Shown here: one piece after another, positions 15,593 through 24,542 of the stretch
Position numbering within the stretch: position 1 is the stretch's first letter
How the letters are laid out: each line of letters opens with the position of its first letter
Assembly (NCBI RefSeq): GCF_900636965.1
Contig: NZ_LR134331.1
Location: 2,480,001 to 2,544,000, forward strand
Direction of reading: 5' to 3'
Length of the DNA stretch: 64,000 nt
Origin: Lacticaseibacillus rhamnosus
GTDB lineage: Bacteria; Bacillota; Bacilli; Lactobacillales; Lactobacillaceae
The notes under the pieces: model-generated
Told to the model about the DNA's origin: nothing
Seen by the model: the letters and a program-made list of their open reading frames with translations, nothing else
Database searches by the model: none
Program-made: the position numbers and the translations under genes

Positions 15593-16784
15593 GATTCAGG
15601 ACTCCTTTCGTAGCTAACAACAATGACTGCGGACGACCAATGAGCCATCCAAACGGGGAAACTTTGTAACAAAACCAAGCGATGGCAAAGGAAATGCCGA
15701 GAATGCTGAGATAACCCAGCGGCAACAGCAGCATTAACATGAGATTACTAAGATGAACCAGTCCCAAGACACCACCTAATAGCGTGATGGCAATGGTTTG
15801 GCAAAGATAGACACCAAACGAAACTTGTGCGCCATGACCAACCAAACGAGCAATCCAGTGCGTTGGCTGTTTGGCGTGCCAGCTGGCATACTTTTGACCA
15901 AGGATGGCAACAAAGGCAATCATCACCACGTCATATACCAACATATACGGCTGATGAGGTGAAACCGCAGCACTGTGAGTCAGTCCAAGAATCTGTTTGT
16001 TGAAGCCATAAAGACCAACTGTTCCTAAGCTGAGAAACAAGGTGCTCCAGCCGATCAGGCGCTGATGGGACATTAACCAGGTTTTAACCGCTTGGGCGTG
16101 TAGGCTGAATAAACCACCGGCAATGAAGAAGAATTGGTAGGTCACAACATTGACGCCATATGCTCTAAACCACCATAACCAGTGGCTCGTGTCGACATGC
16201 GGCAGGCCGTACTTGATACCTGCGACGATGAGTAACTGCAAAGTAAAACTAGCTAGCAACAAGGCGCCGTGATGCTTCTCCGTTCTTTTGAATAGCCAAA
16301 GCATCGCCGGAAATAACAGATACAGTTGTAAGGTTACCAAGACGTAATACAGATAAAATTGATCACCATGCAATAAGGCACTGAGATAATCCGGCCAGAA
16401 GTTGGCAACGGTGAACCCGCCAATACCCAGTAGCACGGCGCTGATCATTAAGATTGTGTTCCACAAGACATAGGGAACGCCAACTGTTGTGAAGCGTTTT
16501 TTGAAGAACCGCGGCCAGTTACGTTGCCGGGAGTAGTAGACCATCGTCAGCACCAGCCCCGTCATGAACATGAAGCCCATGCGTGTGAAGTGAATCATGA
16601 GGTGGGTGGCGAGCAAAGCCGTGCTGGCAAAACCAGAAGACATTTGATGTTGAAATGCCGTGGTGGTGTGGTTCAACAAAACGCCGGCAATGAAGATCAA
16701 TCGCATTAAGTCAATCTCATAAAGGTAGCGATGCTTAGTTGGCTTTGCCGTCGTAGCATTCGCTGTTGCCTGTACCTGTTTCAT
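15543..16784 (-). CDS. Integral membrane acyltransferase, acyltransferase_3 family
   Basis: 413 residues with about ten hydrophobic helices. The N-terminal motif YEIDLMRLIFIAGVLLNHTT has the Arg and His spacing of acyltransferase family 3, whose members O-acylate glycans, lipids or small molecules at the membrane. Start at 16784 overlaps the ssuB stop as ATGA. Its C-terminal tail overlaps the ligase start. The neighbouring ligase could make its acyl donor (inference). No carrier protein gene is present in the operon. The acceptor is unknown. Confidence 0.83.
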   Translation of the reverse strand: MKQVQATANATTAKPTKHRYLYEIDLMRLIFIAGVLLNHTTTAFQHQMSSGFASTALLATHLMIHFTRMGFMFMTGLVLTMVYYSRQRNWPRFFKKRFTTVGVPYVLWNTILMISAVLLGIGGFTVANFWPDYLSALLHGDQFYLYYVLVTLQLYLLFPAMLWLFKRTEKHHGALLLASFTLQLLIVAGIKYGLPHVDTSHWLWWFRAYGVNVVTYQFFFIAGGLFSLHAQAVKTWLMSHQRLIGWSTLFLSLGTVGLYGFNKQILGLTHSAAVSPHQPYMLVYDVVMIAFVAILGQKYASWHAKQPTHWIARLVGHGAQVSFGVYLCQTIAITLLGGVLGLVHLSNLMLMLLLPLGYLSILGISFAIAWFCYKVSPFGWLIGRPQSLLLATKGVLNHEQTHRSVISESHQSS

Positions 16785-17482
16785 ACGGTCACCGGCTCTG
16801 CTAAAATGGCCTTCAATACCCGCGCTGCCGTTTGGGCAATAACTTCTGGTGACTCACCACGAGCACCCGCTGTTTCAGCGACCAACTGACCATCTTTAAC
16901 CACGATAATCCGATCTGCCATCCGCGCCGCTTCATTAACATCATGCGTGATCAACATCGTACTCAGCTTTTGGGTAGTGAAAATGTGTAAGATGAGATCT
17001 TGCATCCGTTGACGGGTCAATGCATCCAAGGCGCCCAGCGGTTCATCAAGCAAGAGCAGTTGGGGCTTGGCCAACAATGCTCGTGCTAATGCCAAGCGTT
17101 GTTTTTGACCACCAGACAGTTGTGCCGGATAGCCATCACTTTTATCGGCCAAACCGACTGCTTTTAACAGTGACTTAGCCTCCTTAACCACTGCCGGATC
17201 ATGATTTTTGAACGAAACATTATCGAGATTGGTTAACCATGGTAAAAGCCGATCATTTTGGAACATCACGCGCATTACCAAGTCGTTTGCGCGCGTCAGT
17301 TTGCCAGCAGTCGGGGCTTCAAGTCCGGCGATTAAGCGCAGAATCGTACTTTTACCGCCGCCACTCATCCCGACTAGTGCTAAAAATTCGCCGGGATAAA
17401 GATTGAGTTGAATGTCATGAAGAACGGTTTTATCACCATAGACTTTTTCAATATGTTGAAGTTTGACGATTGGGTTAGTCAT
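16781..17482 (-). CDS. ssuB: ABC transporter ATP-binding protein, SsuB type
   Basis: 233 residues. Walker A GMSGGGKSTILRL near residue 40, Q-loop VMFQNDRLLPWLTNLDNV, signature [16 protein letters not shown] near 123, Walker B LLLLDEPLGALD near 145, and H-loop ITHDVNEAARMAD. The RLLPW and LGALD features are typical of SsuB/TauB/NrtD ATPases. Ribosome site AAGGAGGGA before ATG at 17482; the start overlaps the permease stop by 8 bases. Confidence 0.92.
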   Translation of the reverse strand: MTNPIVKLQHIEKVYGDKTVLHDIQLNLYPGEFLALVGMSGGGKSTILRLIAGLEAPTAGKLTRANDLVMRVMFQNDRLLPWLTNLDNVSFKNHDPAVVKEAKSLLKAVGLADKSDGYPAQLSGGQKQRLALARALLAKPQLLLLDEPLGALDALTRQRMQDLILHIFTTQKLSTMLITHDVNEAARMADRIIVVKDGQLVAETAGARGESPEVIAQTAARVLKAILAEPVTV

Positions 17483-18293
17483 TTTCAGTCCCTCCTTGCC
17501 GCCAACCGAGGAATAGGCGCTCCAAGCTTTTTGCGATCATATCGGAGAGCTTGCCCAGTAAGGCGTAAATCAAAATGCAAAGTAACACGGTATCCATCCG
17601 CATAAGTTCCTGTGCATTGGTGGCCATGTAGCCTAAGCCGGATGTGGCGGAGATCGTTTCGGCAACAATCAAGGTTGTCCACATCACCCCTAGCGCATAC
17701 CGCACGCCCATAAGAATATTGGCTAAGGCACCCGGGAAAACAACGCGGGTGAACAATGCGCGTCGGGATAAGCCATAAGCACGGCCCATTTCCAATAACT
17801 CCGGATCTGCGCCGACAATGCCTTGATACGTGTTGATATACATCGGGAACATAACCCCGATGGCAACCAACGCAATCTTGGCCGGTTCGCCAATGCCCAT
17901 TAAGATAATCATGAGCGGAATTAAGGAAAGGTGCGGGATATTCCGCAACATTTGAATCGGACTATCAAGCAAAGCACGAATCGGTTTGACTAACCCGTTG
18001 ATCAGGCCGAGTGCGAAGCCGACACTACCGCCAATCGCAAACCCAGCCGTGGCTCGATAAAGACTAATGGCAATATTCTTTGGCAATTCACCGCTTTGCC
18101 ACAGCGAGATTCCGTCTTGAATGACCGTTGACGGTGCGGGAATCAAGGAACTCGTCACCCAGTTAAAACTGACCGCCGCCTGCCAGCTCATCAGGAACGC
18201 GAGCGGTACCAGCCAAGGCAGGATCTTTAACCAATTCACAGACGGTTTAACCCGTTTTTTCGGCTCCTGCGTCAGTGTCGTGACTTCTTGCAT
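17475..18293 (-). CDS. ssuC: ABC transporter permease, SsuC type
   Basis: 272 residues from ATG at 18293, chosen because AAGGGAG lies 9 bases upstream; an in-frame ATG at 18326 lacks a site. Five to six hydrophobic helices and the BPD_transp_1 EAA loop around EMGRAYGLSRRALFTRVVFPGALANI, as in SsuC/TauC/NrtB permeases. First gene of the operon ssuC-ssuB-acyltransferase-ligase-ssuA, all five overlapping. Confidence 0.92.
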   Translation of the reverse strand: MQEVTTLTQEPKKRVKPSVNWLKILPWLVPLAFLMSWQAAVSFNWVTSSLIPAPSTVIQDGISLWQSGELPKNIAISLYRATAGFAIGGSVGFALGLINGLVKPIRALLDSPIQMLRNIPHLSLIPLMIILMGIGEPAKIALVAIGVMFPMYINTYQGIVGADPELLEMGRAYGLSRRALFTRVVFPGALANILMGVRYALGVMWTTLIVAETISATSGLGYMATNAQELMRMDTVLLCILIYALLGKLSDMIAKSLERLFLGWRQGGTEND

Positions 18294-18390
18294 CAGCGCC
18301 ATCTCCCTTAAGTTGATGATGTTCATACTAGTAGCGGTAACTTAAAGCTGACTTAAGCAAGTTTGAAGAGTTCGTGACGAAAACGGCATG

Positions 18391-18432
18391 AAAAAACGCC
18401 CGCTTCACTGTCAATAACAGTTAAAAGCGAGC
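18391..18432 (-). terminator. Intrinsic terminator between the B3/B4 gene and the ssu operon
   Basis: On the minus strand GCTCGCTT pairs with AAGCGGGC around a spacer with AACTG/CAGT, followed by six T residues (18396-18391). It separates the B3/B4-domain gene from ssuC, so the ssu operon probably has its own promoter in the remaining 97 bases, unless the hairpin is itself regulated. Confidence 0.8.
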
Positions 18433-18533
18433 ATTCCCGTGGATCAGATGTATTTTTAAAAAGAAAAATGGGCCATTGATAACAATTGGCGTCATTTAAA
18501 AAGAAGCCGGTGAAGCAAATTTCCTCAGCAAGA

Positions 18534-19202
18534 TCAATTAAGCAGTTTGCCTTGACCACCTAAATATTTGGTTGTTAAGTCAATCACGCGTTGGGCCGTT
18601 TGGTCAACCAACGCTTGGCTTGTGTTTTCATTTCCTTGGGCGATGTAATAAAGATGGGTGGTTTCAGGCGTCACTTTCGTTTTTTCCACTTGCCGGGTTT
18701 CTAAGTGGCAAATGATTTCGTTGCTGTCATCAACATAAGCATACTCGCCTGCTTTAACCGGTTCCGGCTGGTCGTCTGCACCGATGGGAACGAAGCGCTC
18801 GGTGCCATCAGTCAGCCGTAAATTGACATTGCCATCAATGTGTTCAATATCGTGGGCGCCAAGTGCAAGGTGACTTTGAATCGAAATGAGGTTGTATAAG
18901 TCAACCACTGGATTAATGGGTACAAGCTCCCCGCGTTTCAAAATTAGCTTCAATAATGTTGCTGGCGCCGGGGTGTTGTTGCGCTTAGGCAGATGAACAG
19001 CGCGATGCAAGTCCCAAAAGCCCTGAATAATCGGATCCTGCTTAATCTGATCGCGATTCAATGTTTCCAAAACCGTTGCAATCTCTGTGGAAATGGCTTG
19101 TTTTAGAGCTTGCGGGTAGTGGTGATTGTCGATGCCGGTTAGCTCAACGCCGCGGATTTTGACGCCTAGTGCTAGTACTTTGGGATCGATGATGAAGTTC
19201 AT
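18534..19202 (-). CDS. B3/B4 tRNA-binding domain-containing protein
   Basis: 222 residues. It resembles stand-alone B3/B4 domain proteins related to the editing domain of PheRS beta. Recognisable parts include GFWDLHRAVHLPKRNNTPAPATLLKLI near residues 70-95, VPINPVVDLYNLISIQSHLALGAHDIEHID near 100-130, and ICHLETRQVEKTKVTPETTHLYYIA toward the end. Proteins of this class may bind or deacylate mischarged tRNA or free aminoacyl species; the exact role is unclear. Start at 19202 follows GTGAGGAAT. It is the first gene after a T-box leader, so its expression probably responds to uncharged tRNA. Confidence 0.8.
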   Translation of the reverse strand: MNFIIDPKVLALGVKIRGVELTGIDNHHYPQALKQAISTEIATVLETLNRDQIKQDPIIQGFWDLHRAVHLPKRNNTPAPATLLKLILKRGELVPINPVVDLYNLISIQSHLALGAHDIEHIDGNVNLRLTDGTERFVPIGADDQPEPVKAGEYAYVDDSNEIICHLETRQVEKTKVTPETTHLYYIAQGNENTSQALVDQTAQRVIDLTTKYLGGQGKLLN

Positions 19203-19295
19203 GGCTATTCCTCACTTTCTGGGGGTGTGCTGGCTGCTTTTTTAGGCGGGAGGGAGTTCTGTTTTTCGGTTGGTTTTGGGGGCGACTTTGCGTTC

Positions 19296-19642
19296 TATAA
19301 CGCGATTCCTGGTGCAGAAATTTGCGTGTAAGGGCCTTAGTTGCAATGGCTAAAGCTCGGCCATTGTGACTGAGGCCGCTTATGTTCCGGCTTACTCCCA
19401 TAACGCGCTCGCCAGCCCAGAAACCTGCGTGTAAGGACCTCAGGCGCAATGGCCAAAGACCGGCCATCACGCCTGAGGCCACTTACACTCCGACTTCTAA
19501 ACGCGCCGGCTCGCGCTCACATTAACGCGCTCGCCAGCCCAGAAACCTGCGTGTAAGGACCTCAGTCGCAATGGCCAAAGACCGGCCATTGCAACTGAGG
19601 CCGCTTACACTCCGGTTTCTAACCGGGCTGGCTCGCGCTCAC
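19296..19642 (-). repeat. Terminator-associated repeats, three tandem copies (C1-C3)
   Basis: Three consecutive inverted-orientation copies of about 105-121 bases: 19296-19399, 19400-19521 and 19522-19642. Each begins (plus strand) ATAACGCG, contains TGCGTGTAAGG and a central palindrome around GGCCAAAGACCGGCCAT, and C2 and C3 end GGCTCGCGCTCAC. C2 and C3 are almost identical outside the central stem; C1 is more diverged and lacks the GCTCGCGCTCAC end. The array starts two bases after the U-tract of the T-box terminator. A minus-strand frame at 19144-19482 within it is not a gene. Confidence 0.9.
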
Positions 19643-19644
19643 TC

Positions 19645-19916
19645 AAAAAACAGCATCCATCCCTGTTTTGCCAAGGGACGAATGCTGCAGCGCGGTACCA
19701 CCCAAATTTACATTACCTTCACAAGCAATGCCTCAACGACGCCGAAATTCATGATCTTTCGAGGTCCGGAAAGTTAACGGCTCCGACCGACTAGTCTGCG
19801 TTAACAAGCTAGTGACATGGCAAAGCTCATCTTCACAGTGTTTGCAGTCATCCTTTTCCACCAGCCGGATTCTCTGCGGACCGAAATCACTGTTACTCTT
19901 CCTTGCGTCTTTAACG
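19645..19916 (-). promoter_or_regulatory. T-box riboswitch, probable methionine specifier
   Basis: On the minus strand, stem I closes with CGTTAA (19916-19911) against TTAACG and carries CAGAGAATCCGGCTGGTGGAAAAGG, a T-box AGAGA-type distal region. The conserved T-box TGGGTGGTACCGCG lies at 19704-19691, followed by a terminator CAGCAT...ATGCTG with TTTTTT (19650-19645). Pairing GCAAGG/CTTTGC below and ACAGTG/CACTGT above leaves the specifier loop GAAGATGAG. By analogy with GAA-N-XYZ-A loops the specifier is ATG (19830-19828), i.e. Met; reading GAT (Asp) is the alternative. The controlled gene is most likely the B3/B4 protein, 440 bases downstream beyond the repeat array. Confidence 0.88.
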
Positions 19917-20047
19917 ATTTTGAATTAACCCTATGCTAATTCGAGTATTAGGAAAAGTCAATCCATTCACCTGATAGCCATTTACTGACAATTCAAACAT
20001 ATTTGATGTTGATGGACTTTGTACGGTCACAGTCACTGTAACGAAAA

Positions 20048-20395
20048 CTAAAATTTAAAATCAAAATTCATTTTGGTGAATTGAGCGACTGTATAAAAAT
20101 CTTCAATGTTCATTCTTTCAATAAAATCGATTTTTCGGTTGCCTTGTTCAGTGACATCCAGAGAATAAACCTGCGAAGTGACAACCTGACCACGAATTTT
20201 ATTGGATACAATATCAACATAACCAGGTAGTGTCCGAATTGTTGAGGTAATTGGTGCGACAATCACAAATCCGGTTGCACGATTGTATGCGTTACTGCTT
20301 AAAACAACAGCTGGGCATCTTTTTCTAATTTCATGACCCTCGGACGGATCAAAATCAAGCCACACCACATCACCTTGCTTAGCCTTATATGTCAT
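20048..20395 (-). CDS. MazF/PemK-type endoribonuclease toxin
   Basis: 115 residues, usual family length. QGDVVWLDFDPSEGHEI at residues 7-23 and KRCPAVVLSSNAYNRATG carry the PemK/MazF signature (the conserved Gly/His-Glu region and the PAVV strand). VAPITSTIRTLPGYVDI and GQVVTSQVYSLD follow as in the family. MazF toxins cleave mRNA at short sites. The start overlaps the antitoxin stop as TAATG, the usual translationally coupled antitoxin-first order. Confidence 0.92.
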   Translation of the reverse strand: MTYKAKQGDVVWLDFDPSEGHEIRKRCPAVVLSSNAYNRATGFVIVAPITSTIRTLPGYVDIVSNKIRGQVVTSQVYSLDVTEQGNRKIDFIERMNIEDFYTVAQFTKMNFDFKF

Positions 20396-20613
20396 TATTC
20401 AATATCCTCATAGTCAAAATCCGGCCAAGCTTCTTCTTGATGGAATGATAATGGTTTTGCTTTGGTATAGGGATTTTTTACCTTTGGGATCAACAGATAA
20501 CCACCTTTTTCATCTGAAATCAGCAAAAACGCCTCGCCTCGTTTGAAACCCGCACTGCTCGGAAGTGATAAAGCTAACGAGTTTCCACGTTTTACAACTT
20601 TCACATCCATCAT
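20395..20613 (-). CDS. MazE-type (AbrB-fold) antitoxin
   Basis: 72 residues from ATG at 20613 (a second ATG at 20610 is equally possible); GGAGG lies 5 to 8 bases upstream, whereas the longer frame to 20646 has no site. VKVVKRGNSLALSLPSSAGFKRG is the swapped-hairpin SpoVT/AbrB DNA-binding motif; the acidic tail EEAWPDFDYEDIE should wrap the toxin. It probably autoregulates the pair with the toxin. Only about 90 bases separate it from the ABC exporter stop. Confidence 0.88.
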   Translation of the reverse strand: MMDVKVVKRGNSLALSLPSSAGFKRGEAFLLISDEKGGYLLIPKVKNPYTKAKPLSFHQEEAWPDFDYEDIE

Positions 20614-20706
20614 AATCGCCTCCTTCTGCCCCTTGAGGTATACCATGTATTACACGTATCACAAAGCGGAAAGAAAAGCCATTAATCAACGTCAAATGTT
20701 AGCGCC

Positions 20707-22542
20707 TTATCTATCTCGCAGCACATGCACATCACCATACAATTCAGCTTGGCTCTGCCATAATTCGCGGAAATAGGCCGAACGTTGAAGAAGCTCTTCT
20801 CGCGTTCCGATATCGTCAATTCGTCCAGCTTTTAATAAAATAATTTGATTGGCTAATGTCACCGCGCCGATACGATGCGTAATGAATAGTGACGGGGTTT
20901 CCTTAGACAGCCGTTTGATTTTTGTAAATAAAGCCAACTCTTTTAACGGGTCCATCGCCGCGGAAGGTTCATCAAGGATTTGATAAATGCCTCGCTTGTA
21001 CTGTGCTCTAGCCACTGCAAGCTGTTGGCGTTGCCCGCCGCTGGGTTGAAAGTTGTCTTGCTGATAACTTCCGATTTCAGTGGCGGCTTGTTTTGGCAAG
21101 TGCGCCACCAAACTGTCAATCCCATTGGCTGCCATCACCTGTGCGAGCCGATCCGTATCTGGTTGAGTGCTGGCAGTAATATTTTCAGCAATTGTAAAAT
21201 CAAAAATGGCATAGTCTTGGAATACTACTTTGAATAGTCCTAAGTAAGCAGCCGCTGATATTTCAGCAATATCATGACCGTTAAATAAGATTTTCCCGGC
21301 AGTCGGTTGATAAAGTCCCAGCAACAATTTGACTAAGGTGGTCTTGCCACTGCCATTTACACCAATCAACGCAGTCACACCGGTTAAGTCGAGGGTAAAG
21401 GAGATATCATGCAAGACCTCCTCGCCATCCGGGTAGGCAAACGAAACATGATCAAAAACAATGGTATTTTGACGCTGAACTGGCGGGGTCTCACTTGTTG
21501 GCGTTGTTGTTTGGCCGTTAGTGGTCAAGATCTCATTGACGTACCCCATCTGATTCTCAAAGCGCAGGAATCGTTGCCAAGTCGCTACGATCAAACTAGC
21601 AGCACTGGTCATTTGAACCACGCTGCCAAATAAGGTATTAAGCTGCCCCACCGGCAACAAGCCGCGATAAATTTTAAACACAATTAATAGAAACAAAGCC
21701 ATCGTCGCAAACGCCGCCATTAAAGCAGTGATCATTTGCGAACCACTGTCGTTAACTACCAGCTTATGATTGGCAGTCTTTTCCTCAGTCCACGTTGCTC
21801 GATAGCGTTGTTGAATCGGCGTACCTAACCCCCACATCTTAATAGACTTAAGTCCTTCATAGGCGTTGACGACATTCATCAGAAAATAGTTCATTTTTCT
21901 TTCCAAGCCCATCAAATCCTTGAACAACTTAAAACTTGTGCGCGTCAGAGATTGATAGACGTGAATGAGCAATGCTTCGCCCAAAAATAATGTAAGAACC
22001 GTCACTAAAACTACCGCGGTAATCTCTTGACTGCGTGTCGTCCCGGCAACCACCAGCCAACTAATCAAGCCTAAACCGACAATCACGGTCACAACCCCTT
22101 GAATCAGGTTTTGTAATTGGCTAAAGAAAACCGGAATCCCGCCTGAGTAACGAAATGACGCCTCACTTTTCATCATCTTGGCAAAATAGCGCTGAGTCTC
22201 AAGTGTTTGAAAATCAACCTGCTCCCAAGCTTCATACATTGCCAGTTTTAGCTGCTCATTGGCCTGAAGCGTTTTGACTTCCAAATAGCGCTGAATGCAT
22301 ACAGCCATCAGGTAAGCCCCGCCAGCCATCCCATAAAAATAGCCAATAAGTGTCGGTACCGTTTCTAGATGACCTGCCAAAATAGCATTAATGATTTGGG
22401 TATTACCCAGAATAATCAGAAGCGGCGCAATGGCGTTCAGTGTGCTCGTGAATACTGCCAGCACAAAAAGGCTTTTCCCAAACCGAGCAATCAAGCGTCC
22501 TGTTGCCAAGGCTTCTTGGAGCTGGTCTTTAAGCTGTTTCAT
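20707..22542 (-). CDS. ABC exporter half-transporter (permease-ATPase fusion)
   Basis: 611 residues from ATG at 22542, chosen for GGAGGTGG 8 bases upstream. N-terminal membrane domain with about six helices (residues 20-320). The C-terminal nucleotide-binding domain has Walker A GVNGSGKTTLVKLL, signature SGGQRQQLAVARA, Walker B YQILDEPSAAMD and switch ITHRIGA. There is no peptidase C39 domain. It overlaps the partner gene by 14 bases, so the two most likely form a heterodimeric multidrug/lipid/peptide-type exporter. Cargo unknown; no precursor-peptide or immunity gene is visible next to it. Confidence 0.85.
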   Translation of the reverse strand: MKQLKDQLQEALATGRLIARFGKSLFVLAVFTSTLNAIAPLLIILGNTQIINAILAGHLETVPTLIGYFYGMAGGAYLMAVCIQRYLEVKTLQANEQLKLAMYEAWEQVDFQTLETQRYFAKMMKSEASFRYSGGIPVFFSQLQNLIQGVVTVIVGLGLISWLVVAGTTRSQEITAVVLVTVLTLFLGEALLIHVYQSLTRTSFKLFKDLMGLERKMNYFLMNVVNAYEGLKSIKMWGLGTPIQQRYRATWTEEKTANHKLVVNDSGSQMITALMAAFATMALFLLIVFKIYRGLLPVGQLNTLFGSVVQMTSAASLIVATWQRFLRFENQMGYVNEILTTNGQTTTPTSETPPVQRQNTIVFDHVSFAYPDGEEVLHDISFTLDLTGVTALIGVNGSGKTTLVKLLLGLYQPTAGKILFNGHDIAEISAAAYLGLFKVVFQDYAIFDFTIAENITASTQPDTDRLAQVMAANGIDSLVAHLPKQAATEIGSYQQDNFQPSGGQRQQLAVARAQYKRGIYQILDEPSAAMDPLKELALFTKIKRLSKETPSLFITHRIGAVTLANQIILLKAGRIDDIGTREELLQRSAYFRELWQSQAELYGDVHVLRDR

Positions 22543-24319
22543 GATCGCCACCTCCAACGTACATTGAACGCTGTGCTTCCCATAAAGCGCGATAATCAGC
22601 AGAATTTTCCAGAAGCCAATGATGCGTTCCCGCTGCCACCACGGTTCCGTCTTTCATCACAAAGATTTTGACATTCCGAACCGCAAGCGCACCAAGCCGA
22701 TGAGCGACAATAATCGTGGTTTTATTGACGAGTTTTTCATCGATTAAATCGTAAAATTGTTTCTCACTCAAAGGATCAAGCGCGGCTGTCGGTTCATCAA
22801 GAATATTGAAGTCGGCTTGACGATACAGTACACGGGCAAATAACAGTTTCTCTTTTTGCCCGCCTGACAATTGAATCCCATCATCCGCCAATTCGTTACC
22901 GATAAAAGTCTGCACGCCTTGAGGAAGCCCAGCGACAAAAGTACCTAACCCCACTTCATCAAGCACCGTTTTAACCCGACCCAAGTCGATCTTTTCAGGT
23001 GTGGTGCAAGCAACGTTTTCTGCAATGGTGAAGTGAAGTATCACGTCATCTTGAAACTCAACGGCCACCCGACGCTGAATAGCGGCAGGCGTCCAGTCCG
23101 AAATTGCTTGGCCATCCATGACAACCGATCCGGCTGTTGGCACGTAAAGTCCGCAAAGCAATTTGATGAGTGTCGACTTGCCGGCACCATTTTCCCCTAC
23201 GATTGCGATTAACTCACCTGGGGCAATGGAAAGATTGGCATCGTGCAAAATAGGCGTCTTGTTGACTTGATAATCCACATGCGTCACGTTGATTGCGCCA
23301 GAGCCGCTAAAATGATCGGTATTTTTTCGTTGGTGGTGGCGATAGGGAAATGCCATAAATTTTCGAAAGTTATCGACAAATACCAGATTTTTCCCTACCG
23401 CCGCATACGCATCTCTGAGTTGACCAAAGTTAGAATTAAGCGTTTGAATCGCCGTGATGAAAAACAGCAGACTGGCAACAGAAATATTACGGGTTGCCAG
23501 CAAAATCAGTAATGACAGCGCTAGGCCGCCGACATTCACGATACGCTGACCGAGATTCACCATTAACGTGATATTGGCATAATGTCGCTGCCATGCCACT
23601 AAGCGCTGAATTAAATCGCTAAAGTGCTGGTGGAAAACCCCAAGCATCGCAAACAAGCGAATATCTTTGCCGGTCGAACGCTTCATCAACGTTCGAACAA
23701 AATAATTTTGATAACTAGTGATACGATTCTGGCTTTCTTTATGCTTGAAATACCACTGATTACTCAACCGCTGAAACAGGTACTGCAAGACATTAAGTCC
23801 AAAAACCACTGCAGCCGGCCAAAAACTCAGTGTCCCCATCATCACCAGTAACACCGCAATCTGACAACCCGTGCGCACCAAAATAATAGTCTGATCGACA
23901 ACCGCCCCGATACCAACATTAGCCCCATTATAGATAGCTTCATACGCCTGATCGATGACCGTTTTTCCCGCCACCGAATCAATCAAGCGCTGATCCCAGC
24001 CGAAAATATGCTCCGAAAACACCGGTACATAATCAAAACGGAAATCAAACGTCAATATTGACAGGCGCTGCTGCAAGAATAGATCCAAAATTCTGATACC
24101 ATAGACAATAACACCAGAAATAAAGATAACTAATATCGTCAACCCGACATTCAACTGCTTGGTTTGTAACAAAATGACTGCGAGCGGCGGCAGCAATGAA
24201 ATACCGACCACATAAACGATTTCGACCAAACACAGCCCGCCCAATAAGGCTCCGAACTTGAAGCGATATTTGCCAATAAATTTAGCAAGTACATAGCGCC
24301 AGTTGCCGGCTTGTCCCAT
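22529..24319 (-). CDS. ABC exporter half-transporter, partner subunit
   Basis: 596 residues. Start ATG at 24319 has GGGGG 8 bases upstream; the GTG at 24328 overlaps that site. Membrane domain residues about 20-310. Nucleotide-binding domain with Walker A GENGAGKSTLIKLLCG, Q-loop VEFQDDVILHF, signature LSGGQKEKLLFARVLY, Walker B FNILDEPTAALD and switch VAHRLGAL. First gene of a two-gene operon with the 20707 gene. Confidence 0.85.
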   Translation of the reverse strand: MGQAGNWRYVLAKFIGKYRFKFGALLGGLCLVEIVYVVGISLLPPLAVILLQTKQLNVGLTILVIFISGVIVYGIRILDLFLQQRLSILTFDFRFDYVPVFSEHIFGWDQRLIDSVAGKTVIDQAYEAIYNGANVGIGAVVDQTIILVRTGCQIAVLLVMMGTLSFWPAAVVFGLNVLQYLFQRLSNQWYFKHKESQNRITSYQNYFVRTLMKRSTGKDIRLFAMLGVFHQHFSDLIQRLVAWQRHYANITLMVNLGQRIVNVGGLALSLLILLATRNISVASLLFFITAIQTLNSNFGQLRDAYAAVGKNLVFVDNFRKFMAFPYRHHQRKNTDHFSGSGAINVTHVDYQVNKTPILHDANLSIAPGELIAIVGENGAGKSTLIKLLCGLYVPTAGSVVMDGQAISDWTPAAIQRRVAVEFQDDVILHFTIAENVACTTPEKIDLGRVKTVLDEVGLGTFVAGLPQGVQTFIGNELADDGIQLSGGQKEKLLFARVLYRQADFNILDEPTAALDPLSEKQFYDLIDEKLVNKTTIIVAHRLGALAVRNVKIFVMKDGTVVAAGTHHWLLENSADYRALWEAQRSMYVGGGDHETA

Positions 24320-24542
24320 AACGGCCACCCCCTGATATCACCCAAGGTTCACGTTTGTTAAAAGCAAAAGTCACCATTCGCAGTAAAAATAAGCGCCAAC
24401 AACAGGATTGCTTTGTACAAGTTTTGGAGCAAATTTTCACATACATATACCATTCGATAAATGATTAAATCATAATTTACACCCAAAATAACACCGCCGT
24501 AAAGCATGTCGTCCTTTTGTACCAAAAACAGTCTCGACATCA

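Noticed and set aside
18433-18533. Possible riboswitch upstream of ssuC
   Set aside because: The 100 bases before the terminator at 18391-18432 were inspected for S-box, SMK-box and T-box hallmarks; none was found, so it is treated as the 3' UTR of the B3/B4 gene.
19144-19482. Minus-strand 112-codon Arg/Ser/Gln-rich frame
   Set aside because: It runs through the repeat copies C1-C2 and overlaps the start of the B3/B4 gene in another frame; composition is that of the repeats, not of a protein.
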